A DNA stretch of 64,000 nucleotides, from positions 4,964,823 through 5,028,822 of the forward strand of contig NZ_AP017422.1 in assembly GCF_002355595.1 (NCBI RefSeq). The letters are read 5' to 3'. The stretch's first letter is position 1; every line of letters starts with the position of its first letter. The notes beneath the pieces were generated by a model. The model was not told the origin of the DNA. It made no database searches and saw only the letters and a program-made list of their open reading frames with translations. A program made the position numbers and the translations under genes. Source of the stretch: Filimonas lacunae. Lineage in GTDB: Bacteria > Bacteroidota > Bacteroidia > Chitinophagales > Chitinophagaceae. Shown piece by piece: positions 43,079-53,039 of the stretch.

Positions 43079-44195
43079 ATTGCTTTCTCCATTCAAAGAA
43101 GAAAGAGCTGCCTTCATGGGGTTGTGACTCTACCCATATTCTTCCCCCCTGCTCTTCTATCAGCATTTTAAGAATGTTCAAACCCACACCTGTACTACTG
43201 TCCTGCGTAGATACATTGTTGGTTACATGAAACAGCTGAAATATCTTCTTACGATCTTCCGGTGCAATACCAGGACCATTATCTCTTACAAAAAATTCGT
43301 AAAATTCACCTTCTTTATCGTTACAACCTATCTCCACCACCCCATTCGGCTTATTGTTGTATTTGATAGCATTGCTGATAAGGTTTTGAAACACCTGCTG
43401 CAGCTTTAATTTACGGGTGTTCAGCACCGGCATTTCCGTTACCACATCTATGGTAATACGCTTTGGAGGAAATAACAGATAGGCTATTTGTAACACCAAC
43501 TCGCGCACATCCACCTCTTCCCTGGTTTGCTGCCCTATGCTTTTACGGGAATATTCCAGGATAGAACCAATCATATCACTTAAATGATTTGCTGCCTGCG
43601 ACAGCATTTCCACATGATCTCTTACATCAGCTTGCTTGTTTACATTTTCATTTTGCCCCATTACTGATAACAGGGTAATAATGGCTGACAAAGGTGATTT
43701 TAAATCATGCGAAACAATGTATACAAAACGCTCCAGTTGTTTATTGATACGCTCCACCTCTTCCAGCGAGTCTTTCAGGCTTTGCTGATAAAAATGAAGA
43801 TGCTCAAATACACTCACCTTAGCCTTGGTAACATGCGGATCTAATGGTTTTTGCAGATAATCTACAGCACCATGGCTATAGCCCTTCATTACATATTGCT
43901 GCTCTTTATTAATAGCGGTAACAAATATGATAGAGATATCGCGCGTTTTAGGGTTCGACTTCAACAGCTTGGCCACCTCAAAACCATCCATGCCGGGCAT
44001 TTGCACATCCAGCATAATAAGGCCTATATTTTCATTCTTTAAAACATACTTTAATGCATCGTTACCCGATGTGGCCTTAATAAAATGCCGGTTTTCACCC
44101 TCAAGCATGTCTTCCAGGGCAATCAGGTTTTCCTCCCGGTCGTCTACTAATAAAATCGTAAAAACCTTATCATTACTATTCAGGATACTGGTCAT
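43077..44195 (-). CDS. response-regulator/histidine-kinase fusion (REC-HisKA-HATPase)
   Basis: 372 residues, cytoplasmic. Receiver (LLVDD near residue 18, phospho-acceptor Asp63 in LDVQMPGMDG, Lys in LQKPLDP), coiled linker, HisKA (IVSHDLKSPLSAI, His163), HATPase (QNLISNAIKYNN, G1 DNGPGI, GVGLN). The input is thus phosphorylation of its own receiver, typical of relay proteins receiving phosphate from another kinase. Its ATG overlaps the CheB stop (ATGA, 4 bp), so it is translationally coupled to the CheR-CheB genes. Confidence 0.9.
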   Translation of the reverse strand: MTSILNSNDKVFTILLVDDREENLIALEDMLEGENRHFIKATSGNDALKYVLKNENIGLIMLDVQMPGMDGFEVAKLLKSNPKTRDISIIFVTAINKEQQYVMKGYSHGAVDYLQKPLDPHVTKAKVSVFEHLHFYQQSLKDSLEEVERINKQLERFVYIVSHDLKSPLSAIITLLSVMGQNENVNKQADVRDHVEMLSQAANHLSDMIGSILEYSRKSIGQQTREEVDVRELVLQIAYLLFPPKRITIDVVTEMPVLNTRKLKLQQVFQNLISNAIKYNNKPNGVVEIGCNDKEGEFYEFFVRDNGPGIAPEDRKKIFQLFHVTNNVSTQDSSTGVGLNILKMLIEEQGGRIWVESQPHEGSSFFFEWRKQ

Positions 44196-44773
44196 TTGGT
44201 GCGTAATAAGTTTTCAAAAAATAAGGGTAATCCGGAAGGTTGCAAGATAAGCACTTCCGGGATTATCTCTATCGCCGCCAAAGGCATAGTTGGATATTCT
44301 GCCGTTTTCGGGTCCTGCACCACAACCTGCCCACCTTGTTGCTGTATCATCTGCAATCCGGCAGCACCATCCTGGTTTGCCCCGCTAAGCAATATAGCAG
44401 TAAGATTGCCACCAAATACCCTTGCAGCACTTTCAAAAGTTACATCTATAGAAGGCCGGCTAAAATGCACCGGTTCAGAATAATCTAAACTGAAGGTTTT
44501 ATCCGGTTCTATTAACAAATGGTAATTCTGTGGGGCCAGGTAAATATGTTTATTCCTGATAATATCTTTATCTTCCGGTTCCCGCACCCTTTTATGTTTA
44601 TGCAGCCCCATCAGTATTTTATCCAGCTCGCTGCTTACATTCTTTAACCGGTGTAGTACAATTACGATTGGATGTATAAAGTCAGGAGGTAGTTGTTCTA
44701 TCAGCGACATAATCACCGACACACTTCCTGCCGACCCTCCAATAAGCACCATATGTTGTACAGATTTGTGCAT
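44192..44773 (-). CDS. cheB: CheB-type methylesterase, no receiver domain
   Basis: 193 residues from the ATG at 44773, 13 bp after the CheR stop; the frame extends to 44833 but would overlap CheR. It consists only of the CheB catalytic domain: GGSAGS with the catalytic Ser, VLHR with His, and SGANQDGAAGL with Asp. Removes methyl groups from glutamates on receptors. Canonical CheB has an N-terminal receiver; this one lacks it, so regulation must come from partner proteins such as the downstream REC-kinase. Confidence 0.9.
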   Translation of the reverse strand: MHKSVQHMVLIGGSAGSVSVIMSLIEQLPPDFIHPIVIVLHRLKNVSSELDKILMGLHKHKRVREPEDKDIIRNKHIYLAPQNYHLLIEPDKTFSLDYSEPVHFSRPSIDVTFESAARVFGGNLTAILLSGANQDGAAGLQMIQQQGGQVVVQDPKTAEYPTMPLAAIEIIPEVLILQPSGLPLFFENLLRTK

Positions 44774-44786
44774 AGCAATCCGGAGT

Positions 44787-45614
44787 TTATATTTTTCGCC
44801 TGAAAATTTTGGCACTGGCATGTACCGTTTCAAACCTGCCCCGCAAATCGGTAAATAATAATGACTCTTTCATACCAATTGCCAGGTATCCCATCGGCGA
44901 CAAGCTATCGTAAAACAAATGATAAATGCGGTTTTGCAAGTCCCTGTTAAAGTAAATAAGCACATTGCGGCAGCATATCAGTTGAAATTCGTTAAAAACC
45001 TGGTCGCTTACCAGATTGTGCTGTGAGTAAATGATTTTACTGCGCAGCTCTTTCGCTATTAACGCATTTTCGTAACGGGCAGTATAATAGGTAGAGAAAT
45101 CGTGAAGCCCGCCCGATTGCTGGTAGTTAGCAGTATAGTCCTTCATATACCGCATAGGCACAATACCCGTTTTCGCTTTTTCTATATTGGCCGGGTTGAT
45201 ATCAGTAGCATAAATACGCGTCCTGTCCAGCAAACCCGCTTCATGCAACAGAATGCACATAGAATACACTTCTTCCCCCGTAGCACAGCCTGCATGCCAT
45301 ATTTTTATCACCGGGTAAGTAGCCAGTTTAGGCAGCACTTTTTCGCGCAGGGTTTTATAAAACAACGGATCACGGAACATTTCTGTTACATTCACCGTAA
45401 CCGTTTGTAAAAACCAGGCAAAGAAATCTTTATCATTGGTGAGATTATACTTTAAATCGTAGGGCGTTTTTACCCTTGCCGTATCCATAAACCGCAACAC
45501 CCTGCGCTGCAGGGAAGCCTGCGCGTAGTCACTGAAATCGTAACCATACGTTAACCTGATCAGTTCTACAATACCGGCAAGCTCATCCAGACTAATTTCA
45601 TACTTTGCGCTCAT
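44787..45614 (-). CDS. cheR: CheR-type protein-glutamate methyltransferase
   Basis: 275 residues. N-terminal CheR_N helices (1-80) and an S-adenosylmethionine-binding fold with IWHAGCATGEEVYSM (about 106-119), then ICCRNVLIYFNRDLQ. Methylates glutamyl residues. It begins 1 bp after the stop of the large hybrid kinase, which precedes it on the minus strand, so the modification target may be that kinase's coiled-coil region instead of a chemoreceptor. Confidence 0.92.
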   Translation of the reverse strand: MSAKYEISLDELAGIVELIRLTYGYDFSDYAQASLQRRVLRFMDTARVKTPYDLKYNLTNDKDFFAWFLQTVTVNVTEMFRDPLFYKTLREKVLPKLATYPVIKIWHAGCATGEEVYSMCILLHEAGLLDRTRIYATDINPANIEKAKTGIVPMRYMKDYTANYQQSGGLHDFSTYYTARYENALIAKELRSKIIYSQHNLVSDQVFNEFQLICCRNVLIYFNRDLQNRIYHLFYDSLSPMGYLAIGMKESLLFTDLRGRFETVHASAKIFRRKI

Positions 45615-45615
45615 A

Positions 45616-48600
45616 TTATTGCGACAGCCATACCCGCATCAGCGAAAACAGCCTGTTAATATCTATTGGTTTGGTTATATAATCACTCGCCCCTGCCTCC
45701 AGGCATTTTTCCTTATCACCCTGCATAGCCTTTGCCGTTAAAGCAATCACTGGCAAACGTGTTAATTTCAATTGCCCGCGAATTTGCCTGATGGCTTCAA
45801 AACCATCCATCTCAGGCATCATGATATCCATTAACACCACCTGTATACCAGGGTTATTTTTTAATTGATCCAGGGCATCCTTACCATCACTGGCAGTAAT
45901 TACCTCCATCTTCTGAGTTTCCAGTGCCGTGCTTAATGCAAACACATTGCGCATATCATCATCTACCAGCAACACCTTCTTCCCTATTAAAATATCGTTA
46001 TCAACCAGGGTAATATTCTGCGGCGGGGTTATTTTTTTAGCGCCCTCCTGCAGCTTGTATAAAAAAAGCTCCATTTCATCAATCAGCCTGTCGCGCGCAA
46101 ATGAAGAGTCGCGGATAATAACGTTAGATATACGTTTCAGCTGCAGTTCGTCAGAAGCAGAAATATCGTTATCCAGGTAAATGATCACCGGAATCTCTAT
46201 CCCCTGTATACTATTGCGTAACCGTTGCACCTCTTCAATACCTTTTTCTATATCCTTTCCTATATCTGCAATAATGCAATCGAACCGGGTTTCTTTAATC
46301 AGCGTAATGGCCTCGTTGATATTGCCGGCATAGGTACAGTTTACATCCAGGTGCCTTTCCTGCAATATGCCGTGCAGATCGTTGCTTTTTAAATACTCCC
46401 CCGACACAACCAACAGCTTTTTAATACCAGCCGAAACCTGCTCGCCAAGCACAGAAAAAGCTTTTTCCAGGTCATCTTTAGAAACAGGTTTCGACAGATA
46501 GGCTACTGCACCATTGGATGCCAGCCTCGCCTCATCTGCAGCAGAAATAATATGAACAGGTATATTTTTTACCATTTCATCCTCCCTGAATATTTTAAGC
46601 AGGTTCCAGCCATCAATTACTGGTAACTGCATATCCAGTATAATGGCATTGGGACGGTATTTACGGGCGTAATACAAACCTTCATCCCCTTGTAATGCAA
46701 CAATAGTTTTGTAGTTTTTATTCCGGGCAAAGTCCTGCACTATACGGGCAAACTGTGCATCATCTTCAATAATCAGCATTATCTTATCGCCCTTGGCAAG
46801 CTTATTACGATCGTCCAGCACTTTGGTTTGCTCTGTTACCTGCAATGGAGTGATATCAGCAACATCACCATCCATCTCTTCGGGCAATGGCCGCGTGGTG
46901 GCAATATGCTGTTGAATAGCAGAAGCATTTACCGGCAACAATATAGTAAAGGTGCTACCCTCGCCTTCCTTACTGGTTACCTGCAATTCCCCCCCCAATA
47001 TCCTTACCAGTTCTTTACTGATAGAAAGCCCCAGCCCGGTGCCGCCATACTTACGGCTGGTGCTGCCATCTGCTTGCTGGAAAGCTTCAAAAATGAGTTG
47101 TTGTTTTACAGGAGAAATACCAATGCCTGTATCAGTAACAGCTATACCAATTACCGCTTCACCATCTGCCAAAGGCTGCCCTTTGATAGTGGAAACAGAA
47201 GAAGCATAATAAAACTGTAAACTCACTCTTCCTGCTTTAGGCGTAAACTTAAAGGCGTTGGACAACAGGTTTTTAATCACCTGCTCCAGACGTTGTATAT
47301 CGGTAGTAATGGTAGCAGGCACTTCCGGCTGTGTGGTAACAGTAAACTCCACTTCTTTTTCTTCAGCCACCACATGAAACAGCTGTTGAATATCTTCTGT
47401 AATATTTTTAACACTTACGGCTTCAAAGGAAAGCTCCACCTTGCCTGCTTCAATTTTACTCAGGTCAAGAATATCATTGATCAGCTTCAACAGATCGGAA
47501 CCTGACTTATGAATGATTTGCGCGTATTCAATTTGTTTGGAGTTGAGGTTATTGCCTTTATTTTCAGCCAGAATATTGGCAAGAATTAATACACTGTTTA
47601 AGGGCGTACGCAATTCATGCGACATATTAGCCAGGAATTCCGATTTATACTGGCTGGTTATTTCCAGCTCTTTGGCCTTTTGGGTAAGTGCCACTTTGGC
47701 TAACTCCACCGCCTCGTTTTTCTCTTCCAGCTCGGTATTAATTTGCCTTAACTCTTCATCATGCACACGAAGCTCTTCCTCGGAGGCTTGCAACACTTCT
47801 GCCTGACGCGTCAGCTCTTCATTGGTCTGACGCAGCTCTTCCTGCTGATGCTCCAGTTCTTCTTTCTGTACCTGCACCTGTTCCAGCAGGTTCAATATCC
47901 TGGCCCTTCCTTCTGCTGCATTTAATGTAATGGCCAGGTTATTATTGATGGCATTCAGCAAATCAAGCCAGGCCTGTTTCATGGGTGCAAAAGAAATCAA
48001 CTCCAGCACGCCTTTCAACTCCTGGTTATACCATAAAGGCATGCATATAATACAACCTTTTTGTGTATTACCTGTGCCTGATGCAATAGACCAATATCCT
48101 TCAGGCACATCCTTCACTACCAGAATATTTTTACCCTCAGCTGCCCTTCCCGGAACTCCCTCACCTAATGAAAATTGCTTTTTAGTATAAGTAACTCCTG
48201 TAGCCGCTTTTAATTCCAGCAGTTTTGTTTCCTCATCATAATAATATAAGGCGCCGGCAGGCAATTCCATATACTTGATCAGCGCATCTATAACAAACTT
48301 GTTTAGGGCATCCAGATCGTCTATTCCCTGTGTTCCATGATTTACATCAGTCATGCCGGTAAGCAACCAGTTTCTTTCTACATTCACGTCATTTAACTGC
48401 TCCTGCTCTTCAAGACTTTTTTGCAGCTCAATTTCTGTCCTGCGCCTCCGCCTGAATTCTGCTGCAATGATGTAAATAAGTGTAATCACAATCAGCAATA
48501 TCAGCAAAGTGCCTATAATTAACACCCAGTTGGTAGTGCGGATGGTGGCAGCATTTTTCAGTTCCCGTTTTTTCAGCAATGCAGTTTCTGTTACAATAAT

Positions 48601-49071
48601 ATCGCTCACAGAATGTCTTACCATATCCATCAGCTCCTTTTCCTTGCGGGTAACCGATATGCGTTTTTCCTGGTCATAAGAATCTGCCTCCTGCCCCAGA
48701 CTTTCCCAAAAATTCAGCAGATTTTGAATATGCTGCTGCATTTCGTAGGCTTTGGAAATTTGTGTAGAACTATCCCGCACTAACCTTCTGATGTTAGCAG
48801 AAGTAAGGGCCACATTCGGCAATGCCTCATAATAAGGACGTAGAAAGGAGGTGTCAGTAGTGTTTCGGTAGCCCCTTCTGCCAGTTTCCATATCCACCAG
48901 CAGCTTCTGGAGTTTATCAGCTTCAGCAATCACCTGGTAAGTATGCTTTACCAGCTCCCCCTCTTCGGTCTGTGCCTGAAAAGCAGTATACGATCTCACG
49001 CCTACAACCAATACCAGGAAGATAGCCAATGTAAACAACACATATAAGCGGGAATTTAAAGATAGCTTCAT
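45616..49071 (-). CDS. large hybrid histidine kinase: CHASE3-GAF-HisKA-HATPase-REC-REC-like-REC
   Basis: 1151 residues. Transmembrane helix (about 9-27), CHASE3-type periplasmic domain (about 30-180, with QKLLVDMETGRRGYRNT), second helix (183-205), GAF domain (about 240-390), an extended Glu/Gln-rich coiled coil (395-475), HisKA (LANMSHELRTPLNSVL), HATPase (KNLLSNAFKFTP, GTGLGL), a receiver (IIEDD, DMQLPVIDG), a degenerate receiver-like domain (CIIADIGKDIE in place of a normal phosphosite), and a final receiver (LLVDDDMRN, DIMMPEMDG). The long glutamate-rich coiled coil resembles chemoreceptor adaptation regions and is a candidate CheR/CheB substrate. First gene of the operon. Confidence 0.9.
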   Translation of the reverse strand: MKLSLNSRLYVLFTLAIFLVLVVGVRSYTAFQAQTEEGELVKHTYQVIAEADKLQKLLVDMETGRRGYRNTTDTSFLRPYYEALPNVALTSANIRRLVRDSSTQISKAYEMQQHIQNLLNFWESLGQEADSYDQEKRISVTRKEKELMDMVRHSVSDIIVTETALLKKRELKNAATIRTTNWVLIIGTLLILLIVITLIYIIAAEFRRRRRTEIELQKSLEEQEQLNDVNVERNWLLTGMTDVNHGTQGIDDLDALNKFVIDALIKYMELPAGALYYYDEETKLLELKAATGVTYTKKQFSLGEGVPGRAAEGKNILVVKDVPEGYWSIASGTGNTQKGCIICMPLWYNQELKGVLELISFAPMKQAWLDLLNAINNNLAITLNAAEGRARILNLLEQVQVQKEELEHQQEELRQTNEELTRQAEVLQASEEELRVHDEELRQINTELEEKNEAVELAKVALTQKAKELEITSQYKSEFLANMSHELRTPLNSVLILANILAENKGNNLNSKQIEYAQIIHKSGSDLLKLINDILDLSKIEAGKVELSFEAVSVKNITEDIQQLFHVVAEEKEVEFTVTTQPEVPATITTDIQRLEQVIKNLLSNAFKFTPKAGRVSLQFYYASSVSTIKGQPLADGEAVIGIAVTDTGIGISPVKQQLIFEAFQQADGSTSRKYGGTGLGLSISKELVRILGGELQVTSKEGEGSTFTILLPVNASAIQQHIATTRPLPEEMDGDVADITPLQVTEQTKVLDDRNKLAKGDKIMLIIEDDAQFARIVQDFARNKNYKTIVALQGDEGLYYARKYRPNAIILDMQLPVIDGWNLLKIFREDEMVKNIPVHIISAADEARLASNGAVAYLSKPVSKDDLEKAFSVLGEQVSAGIKKLLVVSGEYLKSNDLHGILQERHLDVNCTYAGNINEAITLIKETRFDCIIADIGKDIEKGIEEVQRLRNSIQGIEIPVIIYLDNDISASDELQLKRISNVIIRDSSFARDRLIDEMELFLYKLQEGAKKITPPQNITLVDNDILIGKKVLLVDDDMRNVFALSTALETQKMEVITASDGKDALDQLKNNPGIQVVLMDIMMPEMDGFEAIRQIRGQLKLTRLPVIALTAKAMQGDKEKCLEAGASDYITKPIDINRLFSLMRVWLSQ

Positions 49072-49105
49072 AGATACTCAGTAACGATTAGTAATAATAC
49101 AACAT

Positions 49106-49129
49106 AAAAAGCTGCCTAAGCAGCTTTTT
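49106..49129 (-). terminator. terminator downstream of the dipeptide epimerase
   Basis: Perfect 10-bp stem aaaaagctgc / gcagcttttt, loop ctaa, symmetrical so it works on either strand. It separates the epimerase gene from the signalling operon. Confidence 0.8.
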
Positions 49130-49157
49130 AGCATATTTTAAGGGGCTATTGCCACCA

Positions 49158-50174
49158 TTATACAGGGTGAATGCCCAGGCCGGGCTTACCGGAAAGCCTT
49201 ACTGTTCCCTGGTCGTAAGTAAGACCAGTGGCTTTGTCTTCGGCTAGCAACAGCGGACCATCCAGATCGGCATAATCCAGCTGAGGCAAAAAGTTAGCTA
49301 TAGCAGCAGAGCCAACCGAGCTTTCATTCATACTGCCCATCATCACTTTCATACCCAGTTCACGAGCCTGTTTAATCATGCGGATAGCGGGCGTTATGCC
49401 GCTGCATTTGGTAAGCTTAATATTAATTCCATGAAAAAATCCGTTACACTTTGCCACATCTGCTTCGCCTACGCAGCTTTCATCCGCAAACAACGGCAAT
49501 GGCGATTGCTGGTACAACTCCTTCATCCCTTCCCAGTTATCTTTTGCCAGGGGCTGCTCAACCAGTTCTACCCCTAACGCCTGTAACTGAGGAATTTTGT
49601 CCAGCGCTTCTTCCAGCGTCCAGCCACCATTAGCGTCTACTCTAAAAGTGGCATCCGTATGCGCACGCAAAGCTTTCACCAGTTCAACATCCCCTGGCGT
49701 GCCCACTTTTATTTTATACACCGGCCAGGGCTTTGCTTTCATTTTAGCAATCATAGCCTCGGCAGTATCAATCCCTATCGTGTAATCGGTAAGTGTAGTA
49801 GATGCTGTAAAAGGCGTATCCCACAACTGGTACAACGCCCTCCCTTTCATTTTTCCAAACAAATCCCATCCGGCCATATCCAGGGCACATACCAGGAAAG
49901 GATTTTGCGGCATCAGGTGATGCAGGTAATGCCAGTATCGTTCCGGCTCGGTGAAAGCAAATTTTTCCACCATGCGCTTTTTCGCTTCCAGCTCGGCCAC
50001 CATCTGCTCTACGGTAATATTATAATAAGCAATGGCAGGCGCTTCGCCAAAGCCCCAGAAAGGGCCCAACTGCAGGGCCACCATTAATGCTGGCTGATGC
50101 GTTTTGGTACGTCCGTTAGAAATGGTAAACGGATACTCAAAAGGCAATTCGTAAGTACGGTAATGAAGCACCAT
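49158..50174 (-). CDS. enolase-superfamily dipeptide (L-Ala-D/L-Glu) epimerase
   Basis: 338 residues. N-terminal capping domain and a barrel with the expected residues: KIKVG (acid/base Lys), metal ligands in RVDANGG, VEQPL and FADES, a second Lys in NIKLTKCSG, and the C-terminal DLDGPL that matches the DxD motif of dipeptide epimerases. Interconverts L-Ala-D-Glu and L-Ala-L-Glu during reuse of peptidoglycan peptides; exact dipeptide specificity is inferred. It follows malQ by 44 bp but has its own -7 element (50203-50210). Confidence 0.85.
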   Translation of the reverse strand: MVLHYRTYELPFEYPFTISNGRTKTHQPALMVALQLGPFWGFGEAPAIAYYNITVEQMVAELEAKKRMVEKFAFTEPERYWHYLHHLMPQNPFLVCALDMAGWDLFGKMKGRALYQLWDTPFTASTTLTDYTIGIDTAEAMIAKMKAKPWPVYKIKVGTPGDVELVKALRAHTDATFRVDANGGWTLEEALDKIPQLQALGVELVEQPLAKDNWEGMKELYQQSPLPLFADESCVGEADVAKCNGFFHGINIKLTKCSGITPAIRMIKQARELGMKVMMGSMNESSVGSAAIANFLPQLDYADLDGPLLLAEDKATGLTYDQGTVRLSGKPGLGIHPV

Positions 50175-50202
50175 AACAATAATTCAGAAAACGATTAAAA
50201 GC

Positions 50203-50210
50203 CAAATGTA
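50203..50210 (-). promoter_or_regulatory. -7 promoter element for the epimerase gene
   Basis: Minus strand TACATTTG matches TAnnTTTG, 28 bp upstream of the ATG at 50174. Confidence 0.45.
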
Positions 50211-50218
50211 GGAGCTAA

Positions 50219-52933
50219 TTACCGGTTAGCTGCTTTTACAGCTTCTTTTAATTCTGTATTAAATGAAGTGGCTTCCATCAACTGTTCCAGGCTCAGATGC
50301 ATGCGGTACCTCCAGTAATGTTTAGGATTGGCCGGGATGTTAATACGCTCATCGTGCGGGTTATCCCTGCGCAAATGAGCATCCATACCCAACAGATCCT
50401 GTAACTGGAATATACTCCACATAGCCGGCGAATACAGATGTTGCATTACAATGGCTTTGTTTACCCACGCCTCACAGAAATAAGGCGCATCGCCCCACTG
50501 GTTTAATTCGTTGTTGAAGAAATGCTGTGTTTTGTTCCTGTCTTCCTCCCACCAGCCACGTATGGTACTCATGTCGTGCGTAGAAGGCGTAACCACACTC
50601 AGGTAAGGTGCATAGGCAGGATGGAAAAATTCAGTAGCCGGGTTCTTAGGCATACGCTGAATTTCCAGGCTTAAAAAACCCAGTTGTTTCATTACATCCG
50701 GCACACAGGCAGGCACCATACCCAGGTCTTCGCCACAAATAAGCATGTTGGTTACCCGCTTCAAAGCAGGCAGCTTTTTCAAGGCTTCCTGACGCCAGAA
50801 ATCATCCTGACGCTGGTAAAAATAGTTTACATATAACTGGTGTAACTGGTATTGTGTGTGTGGATCGAGATAGCGGAAGTTCAGGGTTTGATCCATTCCA
50901 AAACGGAAATGATACTGCTGGCCTTCGCTCCCCTTTACTTCAAACAGTATAACATTCGATAACAGATCGTACAATCCCTGGCGGGTAGCATTGTTATAAT
51001 CAGAATCGTCCAATGCCGCAAAATGCGCTTCCACCTGCCGTTGCGTAGCAAACTCGGCACGAAGCGTATATTCATACGGACCATTATTATTCAGAAACTC
51101 TTTCTTGATATTCTCTTTGTTATCACCAAAAATGTCCTGCAATACCTGGTCGTTAATATAAGGCTGTGTATAACGATGATGATCGAACCAGATATTATTG
51201 TTGTAAAACTCGCTTACATGCACAGGAATAGCAGGTTCAAAATACCCCATGATACCTTCTACTGCATGAATAGGAATCGTCCATATGCGAAAGAAGCCCA
51301 GTATATGATCAATACGGAAGGCATCAAAATAATAGCTCATCTGGTGCAAACGTTGCTTCCACCAGGCAAAGCCATCTAATTGCATCAATTGCCAGTTGTA
51401 AGTAGGAAAGCCCCAGTTTTGACCTTTGATGGCAAAATCATCCGGTGGCGCACCAGCCTGCACATTCATATTATATAACGAAGGCTGCTGCCAGGCATCT
51501 ACACTGTAACGGTAAATGCCAATAGGTATATCCCCTTTAATAATAACTCCATTATCATGCGCATATTGCGTAGCTTTTTTCAGCTGCAAATGCAAATGAT
51601 ATTGTATAAAATAATGCAGTCCAATACTTTCAAAAGCACGTCCCTGCGTATCAGAAGCCAGCTTCGCAATGGCAGCTTCGTTATACACTGCATGCTCAGC
51701 CCATTGACTATAATCCGCAGTATTGTATTTATCACGGAAGTGGCAGAACACCGCATAAGGAACCAACCAATGACTGTTTTCCTCAAAAAATTCATTAAAG
51801 TCCGCATCCGCAAAAGTGTCTTTCCCCTGTAAAGCATACAGCTGTTTCAACAGGCTGCGCTTGAGTTTAATTACTTCGGGGTAGTCAATGGCTTCCAGCT
51901 TGTTTAACCGGGCCGCCTCTTTAGCAGCATTGCTTACCACAAATTGATTGGCAGGCAAAGCCACCTGCCCGGCATCTATATAAATAGGATGCAGGGCAAA
52001 AGCAGAAATAGCTGCATATGGATAAGAATCAGAAATAGTGTAATTAGCTGTAGTATCATTAACAGGCAATAGCTGAATCAATTTCAACCCCGTTTGCACA
52101 GCCCAGTCAACCAGCAAATGAATATCACTGAAACTGCCAATCCCCATACTGCTGTCGCTTTTTAAGCTAAACACAGGAATAGACACGCCCGCCCCTTTCC
52201 AGGTATTATCAGGCAATGCCGTAAAGCCATCGTTAATTTCAATCTTCCTGTTTTTAGCAGGTGTATCAAACAATACACGGTTTACTCCCTCTTCGTAATG
52301 CACAAAGCGGTGAATAATGGTATTGTACACACCATATTTATAAGCAATAGGAAAATCTTCCTTGTTCAGATCCAGCGAAACAGTCCAATCGTCCTGTCCA
52401 GGCTGGCGATGCAATAAGGTAGGAGTTTCAGTATTCCACTCACCCAATCCTGGAGCGCTGCCTGTAATACACAGCACCTCCCCTTTTTGCAGTAAGGGAC
52501 TTTTTACACGAAATGTATGCGAAAACGCAACAGCTTTAACAGCTGCAGCAGGCACCTCCGTAAAATTTTCTTTCAGCAACACCTGCTGAAAAGGTTCGGT
52601 ATAAAAGGTATTTCCAAAAAATCCCGCATGATTCCAGGCATCAACAATTACCACAGTATCAGTTTCATTACCGGTAAACTGTAGTGTTCTGCTGCCTGCC
52701 CAGTCAGCATAGATGCTGCCATCGGCATTTTTTAATATATAATGGTAACTGATATTTTCCAGCGGAAGTTGCTGGCTGTTGATAGCAATTTCTGCAACCC
52801 AATAGTCACTGTTAAAGTAATGCATGGGTACAGCAGAAGAAAACGCATCATTTCCAAGCACCGGATGGTTCCCACTTACAAACAACGATTGTCCGAAATG
52901 CGTGTGAAAACGAAGTTGAAAGATAACCTTCAT
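50219..52933 (-). CDS. malQ: 4-alpha-glucanotransferase with two N-terminal CBM20 domains
   Basis: 904 residues from the ATG at 52933; the open frame starts at a TTG three codons earlier. Two starch-binding CBM20 domains (about 1-110, FQLRFHTHFGQSLFVSGNHP; about 130-235, LCITGSAPGLGEWN) precede a GH77 catalytic domain with FRIDHILGFFRIW (nucleophile Asp), CGEDLGMVP (acid/base Glu) and STHDMSTIRGWW. This CBM20-GH77 layout is that of plant DPE2 and Bacteroidota amylomaltases. Transfers glucan segments between maltodextrins or glycogen in the cytoplasm; no signal peptide. Confidence 0.93.
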   Translation of the reverse strand: MKVIFQLRFHTHFGQSLFVSGNHPVLGNDAFSSAVPMHYFNSDYWVAEIAINSQQLPLENISYHYILKNADGSIYADWAGSRTLQFTGNETDTVVIVDAWNHAGFFGNTFYTEPFQQVLLKENFTEVPAAAVKAVAFSHTFRVKSPLLQKGEVLCITGSAPGLGEWNTETPTLLHRQPGQDDWTVSLDLNKEDFPIAYKYGVYNTIIHRFVHYEEGVNRVLFDTPAKNRKIEINDGFTALPDNTWKGAGVSIPVFSLKSDSSMGIGSFSDIHLLVDWAVQTGLKLIQLLPVNDTTANYTISDSYPYAAISAFALHPIYIDAGQVALPANQFVVSNAAKEAARLNKLEAIDYPEVIKLKRSLLKQLYALQGKDTFADADFNEFFEENSHWLVPYAVFCHFRDKYNTADYSQWAEHAVYNEAAIAKLASDTQGRAFESIGLHYFIQYHLHLQLKKATQYAHDNGVIIKGDIPIGIYRYSVDAWQQPSLYNMNVQAGAPPDDFAIKGQNWGFPTYNWQLMQLDGFAWWKQRLHQMSYYFDAFRIDHILGFFRIWTIPIHAVEGIMGYFEPAIPVHVSEFYNNNIWFDHHRYTQPYINDQVLQDIFGDNKENIKKEFLNNNGPYEYTLRAEFATQRQVEAHFAALDDSDYNNATRQGLYDLLSNVILFEVKGSEGQQYHFRFGMDQTLNFRYLDPHTQYQLHQLYVNYFYQRQDDFWRQEALKKLPALKRVTNMLICGEDLGMVPACVPDVMKQLGFLSLEIQRMPKNPATEFFHPAYAPYLSVVTPSTHDMSTIRGWWEEDRNKTQHFFNNELNQWGDAPYFCEAWVNKAIVMQHLYSPAMWSIFQLQDLLGMDAHLRRDNPHDERINIPANPKHYWRYRMHLSLEQLMEATSFNTELKEAVKAANR

Positions 52934-53039
52934 CAAAGTCAATGTTTACCGTGTACAGAATAAAAAGCATGCCCGGTACGGAAATGGCAGCAAAATGAGC
53001 GCTAAAAGTAGACATTGTGTAATTGTTACACAAATCTTT

